From Psychrobacter okhotskensis (lineage in GTDB: Bacteria; Pseudomonadota; Gammaproteobacteria; Pseudomonadales; Moraxellaceae), in the NCBI RefSeq assembly GCF_013248965.1, contig NZ_JABRVQ010000016.1, positions 16,150 to 80,149 of the forward strand: a stretch of 64,000 bases of DNA, in the 5' to 3' direction. Positions within the stretch are counted from its first letter, which is position 1. Each line of letters opens with the position of its first letter. The translations under genes were made by a program, and so were the position numbers. The notes under the pieces were generated by a model. That model had not been told where the DNA came from and made no database searches. It worked only from the letters and a program-made list of their open reading frames with translations. Below are positions 1 through 9,686 of the stretch, piece after piece.

Positions 1-114
1 TTGATAGATACAGATGAAAAATAAAGTATTTTTCGCTGTATCTTAATTCATGAGAGCCTTTATTTTTCTTTATTTATTATCATATAACTACACTCACACT
101 ATAAGGACAATACT

Positions 115-600
115 ATGAGCAATTCTAACAATGCTACTAACCAGATCGGTCTAGAAAAAGCAGACATGAGCGAAGTCATCGCCAAGTTGAACAATCTATT
201 ATCGACGTATCACGTGTTTTATCTAAACGTACGTGGCTATCACTGGAATGTAAAAGGTGAGCATTTCTTTACTTTGCATCCACAATTTGAAGAGCTATAT
301 ACGTCACTACAACTCCAAATTGATGAAATTGCTGAGCGTATTTTGACGTTGGGTGGTACACCACTTCACGCTTATAGTGATTTTACGCAGCATACTAGCA
401 TCAGTGAAGATAAAAATGTTAAAGATGGCACAAGCTGTGTCAAAGGCGTAGTCACTGGCTTACAAGCGTTAATTGCAGAGCAACGCCAAGTATCAGCGTT
501 AGCAGAAGAGAGCGAAGACCAAGGTTCAGCTGACCTAATCGATGCTTACGTACAAGAGCAAGAAAAACTGGTATGGATGTATAACGCGTTTTTGGGTTAA
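115..600 (+). CDS. dps: Dps-family ferritin-like DNA protection protein
   Basis: A 161-residue protein of the Dps family, which forms 12-subunit shells that oxidise and store iron and protect DNA in starvation or peroxide stress. The ferroxidase ligands of the family are visible: His43 in YHWNVKG, His55 in FTLH, Glu59, Asp70 and Glu74 in IDEIAERI. The length is typical. AAGGA lies about 8 nt before the ATG. The gene stands alone and shares a symmetric terminator at 665-690 with the convergent gene. The family is certain; whether it binds DNA cannot be read here, although the N-terminal tail is short and has only one Lys. Confidence 0.95.
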   Translation: MSNSNNATNQIGLEKADMSEVIAKLNNLLSTYHVFYLNVRGYHWNVKGEHFFTLHPQFEELYTSLQLQIDEIAERILTLGGTPLHAYSDFTQHTSISEDKNVKDGTSCVKGVVTGLQALIAEQRQVSALAEESEDQGSADLIDAYVQEQEKLVWMYNAFLG

Positions 601-664
601 GAATCGTTAGATTTTACTAGGCTAAATTTTAATAAGCCTAATGATCATCAAATACTAAATAATA

Positions 665-690
665 AAAAAGCACCTAATTAGGTGCTTTTT
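665..690. terminator. Bidirectional Rho-independent terminator
   Basis: Perfect palindrome with a GCACCTAATTAGGTGC core flanked by five A and five T residues. It serves dps (+) and the convergent DUF2057 gene (-). Confidence 0.9.
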
Positions 691-718
691 TATTGTCTAT
701 CTTTTAGAAAAGACTGTT

Positions 719-1423
719 TTATTTTTCGATCCATTGACGCATTTTTTCACGTTCAGCAGGCGTGGCTTGTAGCCATACTTGCATAAACGTATCTAACGTA
801 CTAGTAGAAGTATTTACGCTAGATGCTTGCTTAACAGTGGTCGTGCCAGTATTGACGTTGCTAGTAGAATTTACTGCTGGTTGATCTAAAGAGGCGATAG
901 CACGTTGGTTCTGTAACTCTGCATCACCTGCACCGCCGAACACGCCGCCTAGCGCTTTACCCAATCCAGCAAACAAGCCATCATTACCATTTGCAACGCC
1001 CTGTTGACTGGCAATAATGGCATCGTCTTGCTGTATCGCAAGGGTTGGCTGTTTGACATAATCTTTGGCTGCCTCATACTTTTCTGGTTGATTAGGCATG
1101 GTCAAGCGGTATGTCTGGTTGTCTGCCAGTTCGGCTGTCACACTCACATTGCCTGAACGCAAATAATCATGCTCGTCACGCGGCAGATTATACAAGCGGT
1201 CATACTTAGCAGTAATCGCATGCTGACCCGGCTGCAAGGTGAATTGTTTAGTCAACGCCTGAAAAGGACTCTGTTGAACTTCTTGACCATTGATAGCAGT
1301 CACTTTGATATAGTCATCAACGAGTAAAGTAACCGCGGCATTTGAGAGCATAGATACCGATCCGGCACTGATAAGTAAGGTGCTGATGGTCAGTTTTTTT
1401 AGCGAAGAAGTATTGGTTTTCAT
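719..1423 (-). CDS. DUF2057 (YccT-like) periplasmic protein
   Basis: The ORF is open to 1480, but the Met at 1423 begins a normal signal peptide (Lys-rich start, hydrophobic stretch, cleavage after SNAA), so I place the start there, giving about 234 residues. After the signal comes the DUF2057 core: VDDYIKVTAING, then a stretch on keeping the basal value (LQPGQHAITAKYDRLY) and later YRLTMPNQPEKYEAAKDY. A Gly-rich linker with FAGLGKALGGVFGGAG and a Thr/Ser-rich region precede the C-terminal helix. Function in the family is unknown; it is presumably periplasmic. Family call is by eye. Confidence 0.75.
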   Translation of the reverse strand: MKTNTSSLKKLTISTLLISAGSVSMLSNAAVTLLVDDYIKVTAINGQEVQQSPFQALTKQFTLQPGQHAITAKYDRLYNLPRDEHDYLRSGNVSVTAELADNQTYRLTMPNQPEKYEAAKDYVKQPTLAIQQDDAIIASQQGVANGNDGLFAGLGKALGGVFGGAGDAELQNQRAIASLDQPAVNSTSNVNTGTTTVKQASSVNTSTSTLDTFMQVWLQATPAEREKMRQWIEK

Positions 1424-1509
1424 AAATGGTCCCATTGATAGTAAATGCATTGATAACAGCGACATTTTGGATAGAAACAAATGGTGTTTCTAATATTTAA
1501 AATTCAGTA

Positions 1510-2313
1510 TTAAAAATCGAGTGGCATCGTATGTTGATCCTGACTGGCTGCCTCATTATCCACTTGTGTCTCTTGTGCAATATCCGCAAGCTCAGCTGCC
1601 AGTGTTTGCTCATCAATCGTACGCAAAGCATCACTGATGACCGCTTTAGAGATATTGCTACGCCCAAGGTTTGAGAACATTGGCTGAATATAATTGAGCA
1701 CCTCCATCATAGCACCGATACGATGTGGCCCTTCGGTCAGAAGATAATCAATAATACGCTCATCAAACTGCCAACCACGGCGACGTAAGATAGACTGCAG
1801 CAAGGCTTGACGGTCAGCAAGATCGTGACCATTCGGTACTTTAAAGGTAGGCGCTTGTGCCAGACGAGTGAGCAAATCCCTCAATTGAAATGGTAACTCG
1901 CCCGCAGGCTTATTGGCAGCAAATAATAACTGGCGCTGCCCTTCACGGCTACGATTAATGAGATGGAATAAGGCTTCTTGCCATTGACTACTTTGCTCAA
2001 GCACTTCTAAGTCATCGATGGCGATAAGCGAGAAGTTCTCAAGAGAAGACAGCACATTGACATCGGTATGGATCAATTCATTGAGTGACAAACAAATCGC
2101 TGACTTGTCCATCTCAATGAATGACTCACAGATAGCGGATAGTAGATGGGACTTACCAGTTGCAGGGCTGCCAAACAGGTACAGCTGACCAATCAGGCCG
2201 ACATGTAGCTGCCGCACTGCATCAATAATCGACATCCAACCGGGACCGGCAAAGTCACTGAGACTCGCATCATGCTTAATGTCCAGATTGAGACTTAGCT
2301 GTGCTTCTGCCAT
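1510..2313 (-). CDS. hda: DnaA regulatory inactivator Hda
   Basis: AAA+ protein of the DnaA family lacking the DNA-binding domain IV. Hda bound to the DNA-loaded sliding clamp stimulates hydrolysis of DnaA-ATP and so limits re-initiation. Walker A GSPATGKS is at residues 48-55, Walker B LIAIDDLE near 98, and an N-terminal QLSLNL stretch near residues 5-10 matches the clamp-binding motif (QL[SP]LPL) of Hda. The 267 residues are slightly longer than the E. coli protein because of a C-terminal tail. It lies downstream of perM on the same strand, a neighbourhood shared with other gammaproteobacteria. The ribosome binding site is weak. Confidence 0.9.
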   Translation of the reverse strand: MAEAQLSLNLDIKHDASLSDFAGPGWMSIIDAVRQLHVGLIGQLYLFGSPATGKSHLLSAICESFIEMDKSAICLSLNELIHTDVNVLSSLENFSLIAIDDLEVLEQSSQWQEALFHLINRSREGQRQLLFAANKPAGELPFQLRDLLTRLAQAPTFKVPNGHDLADRQALLQSILRRRGWQFDERIIDYLLTEGPHRIGAMMEVLNYIQPMFSNLGRSNISKAVISDALRTIDEQTLAAELADIAQETQVDNEAASQDQHTMPLDF

Positions 2314-2647
2314 GAATCATCAACTCGGTTTGCGTAGCGCAATAGATAGAAAAGGAAAAGGCGTGGTAACTTTTAAAACAGGCTCAGTTTAAGTAGGCTT
2401 AATAAAATAAACGAGCTTGAGGTTTTGATTACACTCAGTCAAACATGATATTTATCAAAATTAACGACGTGTATCAAAACGCTCACAGTAACAGCTGTTA
2501 GCGTTACTACTGCGCCTATATATAACATATTTGCAAAATGACTGACAAGTCTTTTACTTACTAAGCTTTGTCAGTCATTAATTATTAAGCCTAAATGACA
2601 CCCTTATTATCTAGCTATTTTATAAATTTTCAATGACATTACGCCTA
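2314..2647. other. Intergenic region perM-hda
   Basis: Gap of 334 bases between the perM stop and hda start, both on the minus strand. It contains a perfect 12-bp inverted repeat, described separately, and is otherwise AT-rich. I see no gene. Confidence 0.6.
2537..2579. repeat. 12-bp inverted repeat with 19-nt loop
   Basis: Arms AATGACTGACAA (2537-2548) and TTGTCAGTCATT (2568-2579) are exact complements. On the minus strand it follows perM by about 70 nt. There is no U-tract, so it is either an atypical terminator, an mRNA-stabilising hairpin or an operator for hda. Confidence 0.6.
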
Positions 2648-3751
2648 TTATTTTTTAAATAACACCAACTGTTTACGACCTTTGTAAAAGTCCGTGGAGA
2701 GATAATAAGCATACAAGTGGCGGAACAATACATTTAGGACGGCAGACACCGGTAGCGCGATAAGCATACCAACAAAACCCAATAGACTTGCGCCTGCTAG
2801 TACCGAAAATATAACCCATAAAGGTGACAATCCGATCTTATCGCCCAACAATAAAGGCTGTAGGATGTAGCCTTCTGCCGCTTGACCGATTAAAAATGCG
2901 CCAACGATTAAGGATAAATACGTCCAATCTAAGCCAAACTGGAACAAACACGCAATAATAGCAGCGATGAAGCCAATACCGAAGCCCAGATAAGGCACGA
3001 AGCTAGCAATACCCGCAACCATGCCGATAATAAGACCCAGCTCAAGGCCAATGAGCTGAAGTTGTACGGCATAAATGGCACCCAACAACACCATCACCAA
3101 CAGCTGACCTTTGATAAACGCCATCAATGCCTGATCACACTCTTGGGCAATACCAATAACTTTTTCGCAGTACGGCCCTGGAATCGCTGTCTTCCACATC
3201 TGTATGCGTTTGTCCCAATTGAACAAAAAGTAAAAAGTCAAAATCGGTACTAAGACAATCAATCCTGCATTATTGATAAAGCTCATGCTTGAAGCAAGCA
3301 CCTGACTCATCATCGAGCTGGCATCAGAGAACTTATAATGTGTTTGCAGATATTCAACCAAGGTTTCAGAGAATCCTTTGGTTTCTAGTATGGGCAAGCG
3401 GATATTGGCATTCGCAACAAACCATCCGCGAACTACCTGATTATACCAATTCAAAACCTTGGGCAGATATTCCCAAGCCGCTTGTAGCTGATGCAGCAAT
3501 GTCGGTATCAGCCACCAGAGCAGCAATACCATCCCCAAGGTAATGGTAGCATAAACAATAATAATAGCTATCCAGCGCTTGATATACTTTGAGAGACGTT
3601 TGACCAATGGATTGAACAAATAAGCGAGTACAAAAGCAAAGATGAACGGCAAAATGACCGGCATCATTAAATAAAGCAAAACAACAGCAATGATGAGCAC
3701 GGCGACGATAAATAAGCGCCGGAAAAAAGGGTCTATCGATTGTTTGGTCAT
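2648..3751 (-). CDS. perM: AI-2E family (PerM-type) membrane transporter
   Basis: A 367-residue polytopic protein with an N-terminal helix pair (residues 12-50), a central amphipathic region (about 90-150), and a C-terminal set of helices with the family's conserved glycines (FVPYLGFGIGF, EGYILQPLLLGDKIGLSPLWV). The family includes TqsA and PerM; substrates differ and mostly are not known. AGGATGG lies 7 nt before the ATG. It is divergent from purM, with hda downstream. Substrate is not inferable. Confidence 0.85.
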   Translation of the reverse strand: MTKQSIDPFFRRLFIVAVLIIAVVLLYLMMPVILPFIFAFVLAYLFNPLVKRLSKYIKRWIAIIIVYATITLGMVLLLWWLIPTLLHQLQAAWEYLPKVLNWYNQVVRGWFVANANIRLPILETKGFSETLVEYLQTHYKFSDASSMMSQVLASSMSFINNAGLIVLVPILTFYFLFNWDKRIQMWKTAIPGPYCEKVIGIAQECDQALMAFIKGQLLVMVLLGAIYAVQLQLIGLELGLIIGMVAGIASFVPYLGFGIGFIAAIIACLFQFGLDWTYLSLIVGAFLIGQAAEGYILQPLLLGDKIGLSPLWVIFSVLAGASLLGFVGMLIALPVSAVLNVLFRHLYAYYLSTDFYKGRKQLVLFKK

Positions 3752-4110
3752 TAAGGGCCATCCTAAAAGTAAGCTAATCGCGATAACTTATCGTTGAGAT
3801 TGCAGTTTTATTGCTACAAACTCACTGTATCGTTATCGGTACGTCTACAAATTCTAAGTGCTTTGATTCTAAGTGTTTTATTATCGCAGAGTCGACAAAA
3901 AAAGCAGTCATTTTTTGTTTCTTAACTTTTTATTTATCGCTTATTTCTAATCTTGGCCGAATATTGGCAAGTTGCTTTGCGAGTGAGGTCTATTATTAGG
4001 TATAATGCGCCCACTAACTTCAAACTTTGTAACATTGACTGCTATTATTAATGTCAATAAATAATTTATCGGTTAATTCCAATTATATAGCCCCCAACTG
4101 TGAGATGACT
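3752..4110. other. Divergent perM/purM promoter region
   Basis: Region of 359 bases between the two divergent genes when purM is started at 4111. It holds the purM promoter candidate at 3977-4006. The in-frame ORF that begins at 4051 is treated as leader. Confidence 0.5.
3977..4006 (+). promoter_or_regulatory. Candidate sigma-70 promoter of purMN
   Basis: A perfect -10 TATAAT at 4001-4006 with a weak -35 TTGCGA at 3977-3982 and an 18-nt spacer. It lies about 105 nt before the chosen purM start. No PurR-like operator was recognised. Confidence 0.5.
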
Positions 4111-5172
4111 ATGAGTGACAAGCCTTCGTTAAGCTACAAAGATGCCGGCGTTGATATCGATGCAGGCGATGCATTGGTGCAACGAATCAAGTCCGTAGCA
4201 AAAGCCACGACGCGTCCTGAAGTCGTGGGTGGACTGGGTGGTTTTGGCGCGTTATGCCGTATTCCGACAGGTTACACCTCGCCGCTATTGGTTTCTGGTA
4301 CAGATGGTGTCGGTACTAAGCTCAAACTCGCGCTACAGCTCAATCGTCATGAGACGATCGGCATCGACTTGGTAGCGATGTGTGTCAACGACCTATTGGT
4401 ATGCGGTGCTGAGCCTTTGTTCTTTTTAGATTACTATGCAACGGGTAAGCTCGATGTGGATGTGGCTGCTACTGTTGTCAGCGGGATTGGTGATGGTTGT
4501 AAGTTGGCCAATTGCGCGCTTATAGGTGGCGAAACTGCTGAGATGCCAGGCATGTATCAAGACGATGATTACGACTTGGCAGGGTTTTGTGTCGGCGTGG
4601 TTGAAGAAGCGGAAGTCATCACTGGCGAAAATGTCGCAGAGGGCGATGTTTTAATCGCCCTTGCCTCAAGTGGCGCGCATTCTAACGGCTACTCATTAGT
4701 GCGTAAAGTCATCGAAGTCAGCGGGATTGATGTCACTAGCAGTGATGAGCAATTAGATGGTCAATCTATCCAAGACGCGCTAATGGCACCGACGCGTATC
4801 TACGTAAAAGCCATTAAAGCCTTGCAAGATACTCTTGGTAGCTCAGCTTTACATGCCATGTCACATATCACCGGTGGCGGCTTAACGGACAACTTACCAC
4901 GCGTACTGCCTGAAACTCTAGCCGCTAGCATCGATACCAATAGCTGGCAGTTCTCAGAGCTGTTCACTTGGTTGCAAACCCAGGGTAATATCGAGCAAAG
5001 TGAGATGTACCGTACCTTTAACTGCGGCGTCGGCTTTGTCATTGTCGTACCAAAAGATAAAGCAGATGCTGCTATTCAAACCTTGAACGATGCTGGCGAA
5101 AAAGCGTGGCAACTAGGCGAAATGATCAAGCGCAGCACTGATGATCAGGCGGATGCCGTGGTGTACCGTTAA
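4111..5172 (+). CDS. purM: Phosphoribosylformylglycinamidine cyclo-ligase (AIR synthetase)
   Basis: Fifth step of de novo purine synthesis: FGAM plus ATP to AIR. The ORF is open from 4051, but [19 protein letters not shown] at 4111 aligns with the usual start of PurM, giving 353 residues instead of 373; a weak TGAGA precedes it. Visible family motifs are [39 protein letters not shown] and [11 protein letters not shown]. The stop codon TAA overlaps the purN ATG by one base, so the two are translationally coupled. Confidence 0.95.
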   Translation: MSDKPSLSYKDAGVDIDAGDALVQRIKSVAKATTRPEVVGGLGGFGALCRIPTGYTSPLLVSGTDGVGTKLKLALQLNRHETIGIDLVAMCVNDLLVCGAEPLFFLDYYATGKLDVDVAATVVSGIGDGCKLANCALIGGETAEMPGMYQDDDYDLAGFCVGVVEEAEVITGENVAEGDVLIALASSGAHSNGYSLVRKVIEVSGIDVTSSDEQLDGQSIQDALMAPTRIYVKAIKALQDTLGSSALHAMSHITGGGLTDNLPRVLPETLAASIDTNSWQFSELFTWLQTQGNIEQSEMYRTFNCGVGFVIVVPKDKADAAIQTLNDAGEKAWQLGEMIKRSTDDQADAVVYR

Positions 5173-5861
5173 TGTCAGACAGTCCTATCAAAACTAGCAA
5201 CAATAAACCATTACGCATTGCCGTTTTAGTATCAGGTAGTGGTAGCAATCTACAAGTATTAATAGATGCCATGCAAGCAGGTGCACTACCAATTGAGATC
5301 GTCGGCGTCATTAGTAATCGTGAAGACGCCTACGCTATCAAGCGTGCCGAGCAAGCTAACATACCTGTCGCCGTGCTATCACATACTGATAGTGGCAAAC
5401 GCATGTCTATCAAAACTTTTGAGACTCATGCCAGCGCCCAACTAACGGCATGGCAACCTGACCTAATCGTGTTGGCTGGCTTTATGCGGGTACTTAGCGC
5501 AGGTTTCATCGACAATATACCTCCACCGATGATTAATCTGCACCCTTCCCTGCTACCTGTTTATAAAGGCCTTGATACCCATCAACGTGCCATACAAGCA
5601 GGCGAACGTCATCATGGTTGCAGCATCCATGTCGTCACCGCTGAGCTCGATGCGGGCGCTGTTTTGACCCAAGCTTTTTTAGAGATTAACCAAAAAGATA
5701 CTGCCGATAGCCTACAAGCGCGCGTCCAAAAGCTTGAACATCAACTGCTACCTTGGACAATTTTATTATTAGCTAAAGGTGTCATCAACCTGAACAGTCA
5801 GGACAAAGGGACTTTTTCTATATTGCCCACATTACCTTTAAAGCTGTATTTAGACAGTTAA
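5172..5861 (+). CDS. purN: Phosphoribosylglycinamide formyltransferase
   Basis: Transfers formyl from 10-formyl-THF to GAR, the third purine step. N-terminal nucleotide loop VLVSGSGSNLQ, the NLHPSLLP segment containing the catalytic Asn/His pair, and the later HVVTAELDAGAV segment with the catalytic Asp are all present. 229 residues, slightly longer than E. coli PurN (212) through its C-terminus. Its ATG overlaps the purM stop codon by one base. Confidence 0.95.
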   Translation: MSDSPIKTSNNKPLRIAVLVSGSGSNLQVLIDAMQAGALPIEIVGVISNREDAYAIKRAEQANIPVAVLSHTDSGKRMSIKTFETHASAQLTAWQPDLIVLAGFMRVLSAGFIDNIPPPMINLHPSLLPVYKGLDTHQRAIQAGERHHGCSIHVVTAELDAGAVLTQAFLEINQKDTADSLQARVQKLEHQLLPWTILLLAKGVINLNSQDKGTFSILPTLPLKLYLDS

Positions 5862-5913
5862 AGCAGTAACAAGTAGTAAAGAAAATTAGTAATCATTTAA
5901 AACTATCAATCAT

Positions 5914-5954
5914 AAAAAAGCCCAGTCACTCAATTAATGAATGACTGGGCTTTT
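5914..5954. terminator. Bidirectional terminator purN / semialdehyde dehydrogenase
   Basis: Stem AAAAGCCCAGTCA...TGACTGGGCTTTT with A-run on one side and T-run on the other, between two convergent genes. Confidence 0.9.
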
Positions 5955-6002
5955 CAGTATCTAATATTTAAAGCGTTTTAGCTTCAAAATCTGTACATGC
6001 TC

Positions 6003-7382
6003 TTAGCTGCTATGCACGTGGATACCTTTGATGTTTACAAACTCTTTGATACCAAAACCACCATGCTCACGACCATGACCTGAGTTTTTCACGCCACCAA
6101 AAGGTAGTGCTGGATTTGCAAGGCCATAACCATTGATATAAACCATACCGGTATCAAACTCTTCATTAGCTAAGCGAATCGCTTTGTCTTCATCTTTAGA
6201 GAAGATAGCGCCACCTAAACCATAGCGGCTGTCATTAGCGATACGTAAGGCATCATCTTGATCTTTGGCGCGGATTAGCGATGCTACTGGACCAAATAGC
6301 TCATCGTCATAAGCTGGCTGACCTTTTTCAACATTTTCCAAAATAGTCGCTGGGTAGAAGCTGCCCTTACCTTCTGGTAATTTACCACCGACAGATATAG
6401 TAGCGCCCTTACTTACACTCTCTTCTACTTGTTCATGCAACTTTTCTTGCAAGTCTTTACGCGCTAGTGGTCCAAGATCTGAGCTGTCATCCATTGGATC
6501 GCCGGCTTTTTTACTTGCAAACTCTTCAACGATACGCTCACGGAACTCGTCATACAGGCTATCAACAACGATAAAGCGCTTTGCAGCCACACAAGTTTCG
6601 CCATTATTTATCAGACGCGCTAGCGTACAAGTTTGTACTGCAAGCTCAAGATCAGCATCTTCTAAAACGATAAATGCGTCATTTGAACCCAGCTCTAGAA
6701 CTGCTTTTTTGATTGCTTTGGCTGCTTGCTGACCGACGATACTACCTGCACCATCACTACCAGTGAGCGTCACACCGCGTACTTTATCATTACCAATTAA
6801 TTTCTCTGACTGATCATGATCAATTAAAATGGTACGGAACAAGTCGTTTGGTAAGTCAGACTCATGGAATATTTTTTCAATTAATAAGCCAGAACCAGTC
6901 ACGTTTGCTGCGTGCTTGAGCAGAATGCTGTTACCTGCCATCAAATTGGCTATGGTATAGCGGAACACTTGATACGCTGGAAAATTCCAAGGCTGCATAC
7001 CATAAATGACACCAATGGGCTGATAAGTAACAATACCTTTTTTGAGACCTTCGATGTCACGTTCATCGTCAGCAAGCGCGGCCACACCTTTTTCTGCAGT
7101 GTAATCACAAATGGCTTTACACAGATCAACTTCTTGTAGACTCTGACTATAAAGTTTACCACGCTCCTCAGTCATAAGACGAGACAGCTCTTCTTTATAC
7201 TTCATCAGGGTTTCGCCAATAGAGTTAATAACCTTCGCGCGCTCTTCATGACTGGTTTTACGCCATTCTAGAAACGCTTGATGTGAGGCTTCAACGATGT
7301 TGTTGACCTCATCATTACTCATATAGTCGTAATCTTTAATATCTTCGCCTGTTGCTGGGTTTACAGTAGTAATATCTGCCAT
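6003..7382 (-). CDS. Aldehyde dehydrogenase, succinate-semialdehyde type
   Basis: A 459-residue NAD(P)-dependent aldehyde dehydrogenase. Catalytic Cys264 in NNGETCVAAKRF, general base Glu230 in LELGSNDA, PWNFP with Asn133 and the cofactor Lys156 in LLKHA are visible. The NPATGE start and overall pattern fit the Sad/YneI group of succinate-semialdehyde dehydrogenases. No GABA transaminase lies nearby, so the physiological substrate is uncertain. AAGGG precedes the ATG by 9 nt. Confidence 0.85.
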   Translation of the reverse strand: MADITTVNPATGEDIKDYDYMSNDEVNNIVEASHQAFLEWRKTSHEERAKVINSIGETLMKYKEELSRLMTEERGKLYSQSLQEVDLCKAICDYTAEKGVAALADDERDIEGLKKGIVTYQPIGVIYGMQPWNFPAYQVFRYTIANLMAGNSILLKHAANVTGSGLLIEKIFHESDLPNDLFRTILIDHDQSEKLIGNDKVRGVTLTGSDGAGSIVGQQAAKAIKKAVLELGSNDAFIVLEDADLELAVQTCTLARLINNGETCVAAKRFIVVDSLYDEFRERIVEEFASKKAGDPMDDSSDLGPLARKDLQEKLHEQVEESVSKGATISVGGKLPEGKGSFYPATILENVEKGQPAYDDELFGPVASLIRAKDQDDALRIANDSRYGLGGAIFSKDEDKAIRLANEEFDTGMVYINGYGLANPALPFGGVKNSGHGREHGGFGIKEFVNIKGIHVHSS

Positions 7383-7662
7383 GATTGTTGCCCTTATTTA
7401 TTTGTTGTTCTTAATTAATGCTAGTTAGCTAATGCTAATTTAGAGTTGCACTTAATCAAAACTTTAAGAAGCTTCGATCGTGTCGCCTGTCTTAACAATG
7501 GATGCTCTAGTTGTCTTTTTTCTTAATGTAGAGCTATCATAACAAATCATTTGCTTTGAAGTTTTACAAGATATAAAGAAGTGTGCGTAAGATGTTAAGA
7601 GTGTGACTCATTCGTTGTTAAATACATATTTGGCAGATTATTAGCATATTTATTAAAACTAT

Positions 7663-7730
7663 TTAGGGCGTGTTGAACATTCGACCATGGCACTGACAGA
7701 GACTATTTGTGAATGTTCAACACGCCCTAA
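7663..7730. mobile_element. 68-bp miniature inverted-repeat element (copy A)
   Basis: Perfect 20-bp terminal inverted repeats: TTAGGGCGTGTTGAACATTC (7663-7682) and its complement (7711-7730), with a 28-bp centre containing TGGCACTGACAG. The outermost TTA/TAA may include a TA target duplication. Too short to code; related to copies at 36491, 41473 and 50794. Confidence 0.75.
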
Positions 7731-7843
7731 TATATAACTGCTTATAGTCAAAATATCCCAAAAACGTGACGGTATTGCTGATATCGATATAACTTTTCAC
7801 TGACTATATATTTATGAAATCTTTGATAATAAATCAAGCAAAT

Positions 7844-7876
7844 AAAAAACCAGCACATGATATATGGGCTGGTTTT
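7844..7876 (-). terminator. Terminator of the LysR gene
   Basis: On the minus strand the stem AAAACCAGC/GCTGGTTTT is followed by a T-run, about 40 nt past the LysR stop codon. Confidence 0.8.
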
Positions 7877-7915
7877 ATCGATTGTTTAAGCGATACTTAT
7901 GTTATTCACATATCG

Positions 7916-8905
7916 TTAGAACAAATGATTGATAATAGGGATATCTTGTGGAGGATTCTCTTCCTCGTCAACGATTTGACGCGCTACATGCATAATGAGC
8001 TGGCGCAACCAACGATGGGCTGGGTGATGCTGCAATAAAGGCGACCACGCCATCGTTAGCTCAAATTCAGGAATAAAAAATGGTGGCTCTTCCATTTTTA
8101 TACTGTCGTTATTGGCCTGCATTTTTGCCACCCGCGTCGGCAATGTCGCAATCAAATCTTTATTGGCGGCGAGCATCGCCGGCATCTGATAGTGACGCGT
8201 AAAGACGCTGATTTGGCGTTTTTGACCCAAACGTTGCAGTGCTTGATCAATTGAGCCTAGGCCGCCAGATTTTTCTGGATTGACCCCAAATCCCACGCCC
8301 ATGCCTGTCTTGGACACCCAAACATGCTGGGCTTTTAGATAGTTTTTTAGATTGAAACGGTTGGCATAGGGGCTTTCTGACGACAGCAAGCAACTAAACG
8401 TATCGCGCCATACGAGTACTTGATGGAAGCTTTGCGGTATTTCATTAAAGCGGTTGATCGCCAAGTCCACCCGTCCCTGCTCCATATCGCGATAGGAGAC
8501 ATCAGATGGCGTCAAGAAATCCAAAATGACGTTGGGCGCTTCGGAACGTAGCGCTTTTACTAGCTTGGGTACTAAGGTCGCCTCGGCATAATCTGAAGTC
8601 ATAATGCGAAAGACGCGTGAGGTACTATAAGGGCGAAACTCGGTACGTGGCTCTAACACTTGCGTGAGGTCAGCCAATATCTCGCGAATACGTGGCTGCA
8701 ACTCAAGGGCGCGCTCAGTTGGGGTCATGCCCTCTGATGAGCGTACTAATAATGGGTCATTAAACAGCTTACGTAAGCGCCTTAGAATATTACTCATCGC
8801 CGGTTGGGTAATGCCAAGCTGTTCAGCTGCACGTGTCACATTTTTTTCTCGCAACAACACATCTAAATGTACCAATAAATTCAAATCAACCCGCTGCAAA
8901 TTCAT
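7916..8905 (-). CDS. LysR-family transcriptional regulator
   Basis: 329 residues from the Met at 8905; the ORF runs on to 8968, but MNLQRVDLNLLVHLDVLL is the standard LysR start and AGAGA lies before it. The N-terminal winged helix (NVTRAAEQLGITQPAMSNILRRLRKLFNDPLLVR, residues about 22-55) is followed by the two-lobed effector domain. The gene is divergent from aceA, but 781 bases away, so a role in acetate or other carbon metabolism is only a possibility. Effector unknown. Confidence 0.9.
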   Translation of the reverse strand: MNLQRVDLNLLVHLDVLLREKNVTRAAEQLGITQPAMSNILRRLRKLFNDPLLVRSSEGMTPTERALELQPRIREILADLTQVLEPRTEFRPYSTSRVFRIMTSDYAEATLVPKLVKALRSEAPNVILDFLTPSDVSYRDMEQGRVDLAINRFNEIPQSFHQVLVWRDTFSCLLSSESPYANRFNLKNYLKAQHVWVSKTGMGVGFGVNPEKSGGLGSIDQALQRLGQKRQISVFTRHYQMPAMLAANKDLIATLPTRVAKMQANNDSIKMEEPPFFIPEFELTMAWSPLLQHHPAHRWLRQLIMHVARQIVDEEENPPQDIPIINHLF

Positions 8906-9686
8906 ATGTATTTCTCTTTGCCTTAGAATAAATACCACTATAAATATTGGTATTTTTAGTGCTGTCATAAATATTTATCGTCTATAACCGCATAATATTA
9001 CTATTTTTTTGTCTAGGGGTTCCTATAATCAGCTAATTATAACGCAAACTAGCCATCATAAGACATTGTTTTTTATACATTATAACCAAATAAAATACCC
9101 AAGATAACTATCATAAATTAGATAAATCTTGGTAAGGCAGTTATAGTGAGTGACACAGACAAGCCGTCACGCAAACAATAAACCGTAGGCTGAGACGCTG
9201 ATTATAAGCTTACCGACCAACATAATATTTTAATGGTCCGTATCGATAGCAAAACCTAATCAACTGCCTAGCAATCGATTTAGATAAATTTTTTGCCAGT
9301 GATATTTTTTAGCTGATTGCCTCAATGATTATTGTAACACCTCTCATCGCCAATTATAAAACCACAGCGCTATAATTGTTTAGGTAGCACACAAAACATA
9401 CTGAATGAGCGTCACGCTATCACTATGTATTAGACAATTTGTTAACTGCTGAGTTCAGCAAATCTCTTGTGTTTATAGATAGGTTTGTTTAGGGTAAGTA
9501 GGGCTGCGTTCAATATACATTTATTTTTAGCTGATATAACCATTCATTCCTTTTCGTTATGTCTATACTTATTAGATGTCGAGAACCTTAATAAAAATCT
9601 TATTTTGTATCTCTCAATAACAGACAGTCGTAATCAATTTATCACTTAATTTTTCTCGTTTTTACACCCCACCAAGGAGACTATAG
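8906..9686. other. Long AT-rich intergenic region lysR-aceA
   Basis: 781 bases between divergent lysR and aceA. I find no convincing ORF, tRNA, terminator or repeat. It must contain both promoters and probably the control sites of aceA; AAGGAG at 9674-9679 is the aceA ribosome binding site. Confidence 0.5.

Larger units (their letters stand above)
7383..7915. other. Intergenic region with a miniature inverted-repeat element
   Basis: 533 bases between the dehydrogenase start and the LysR stop. It carries the short palindromic element at 7663-7730 and the LysR terminator at 7844-7876. I see no gene. Confidence 0.6.

Noticed and set aside
3811..3999. 62-residue plus-strand ORF before purM
   Set aside because: Lies in the purM promoter region and has no conserved features.
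7814..8038. 74-residue plus-strand ORF
   Set aside because: It runs antisense through the LysR terminator and the end of the LysR coding region.
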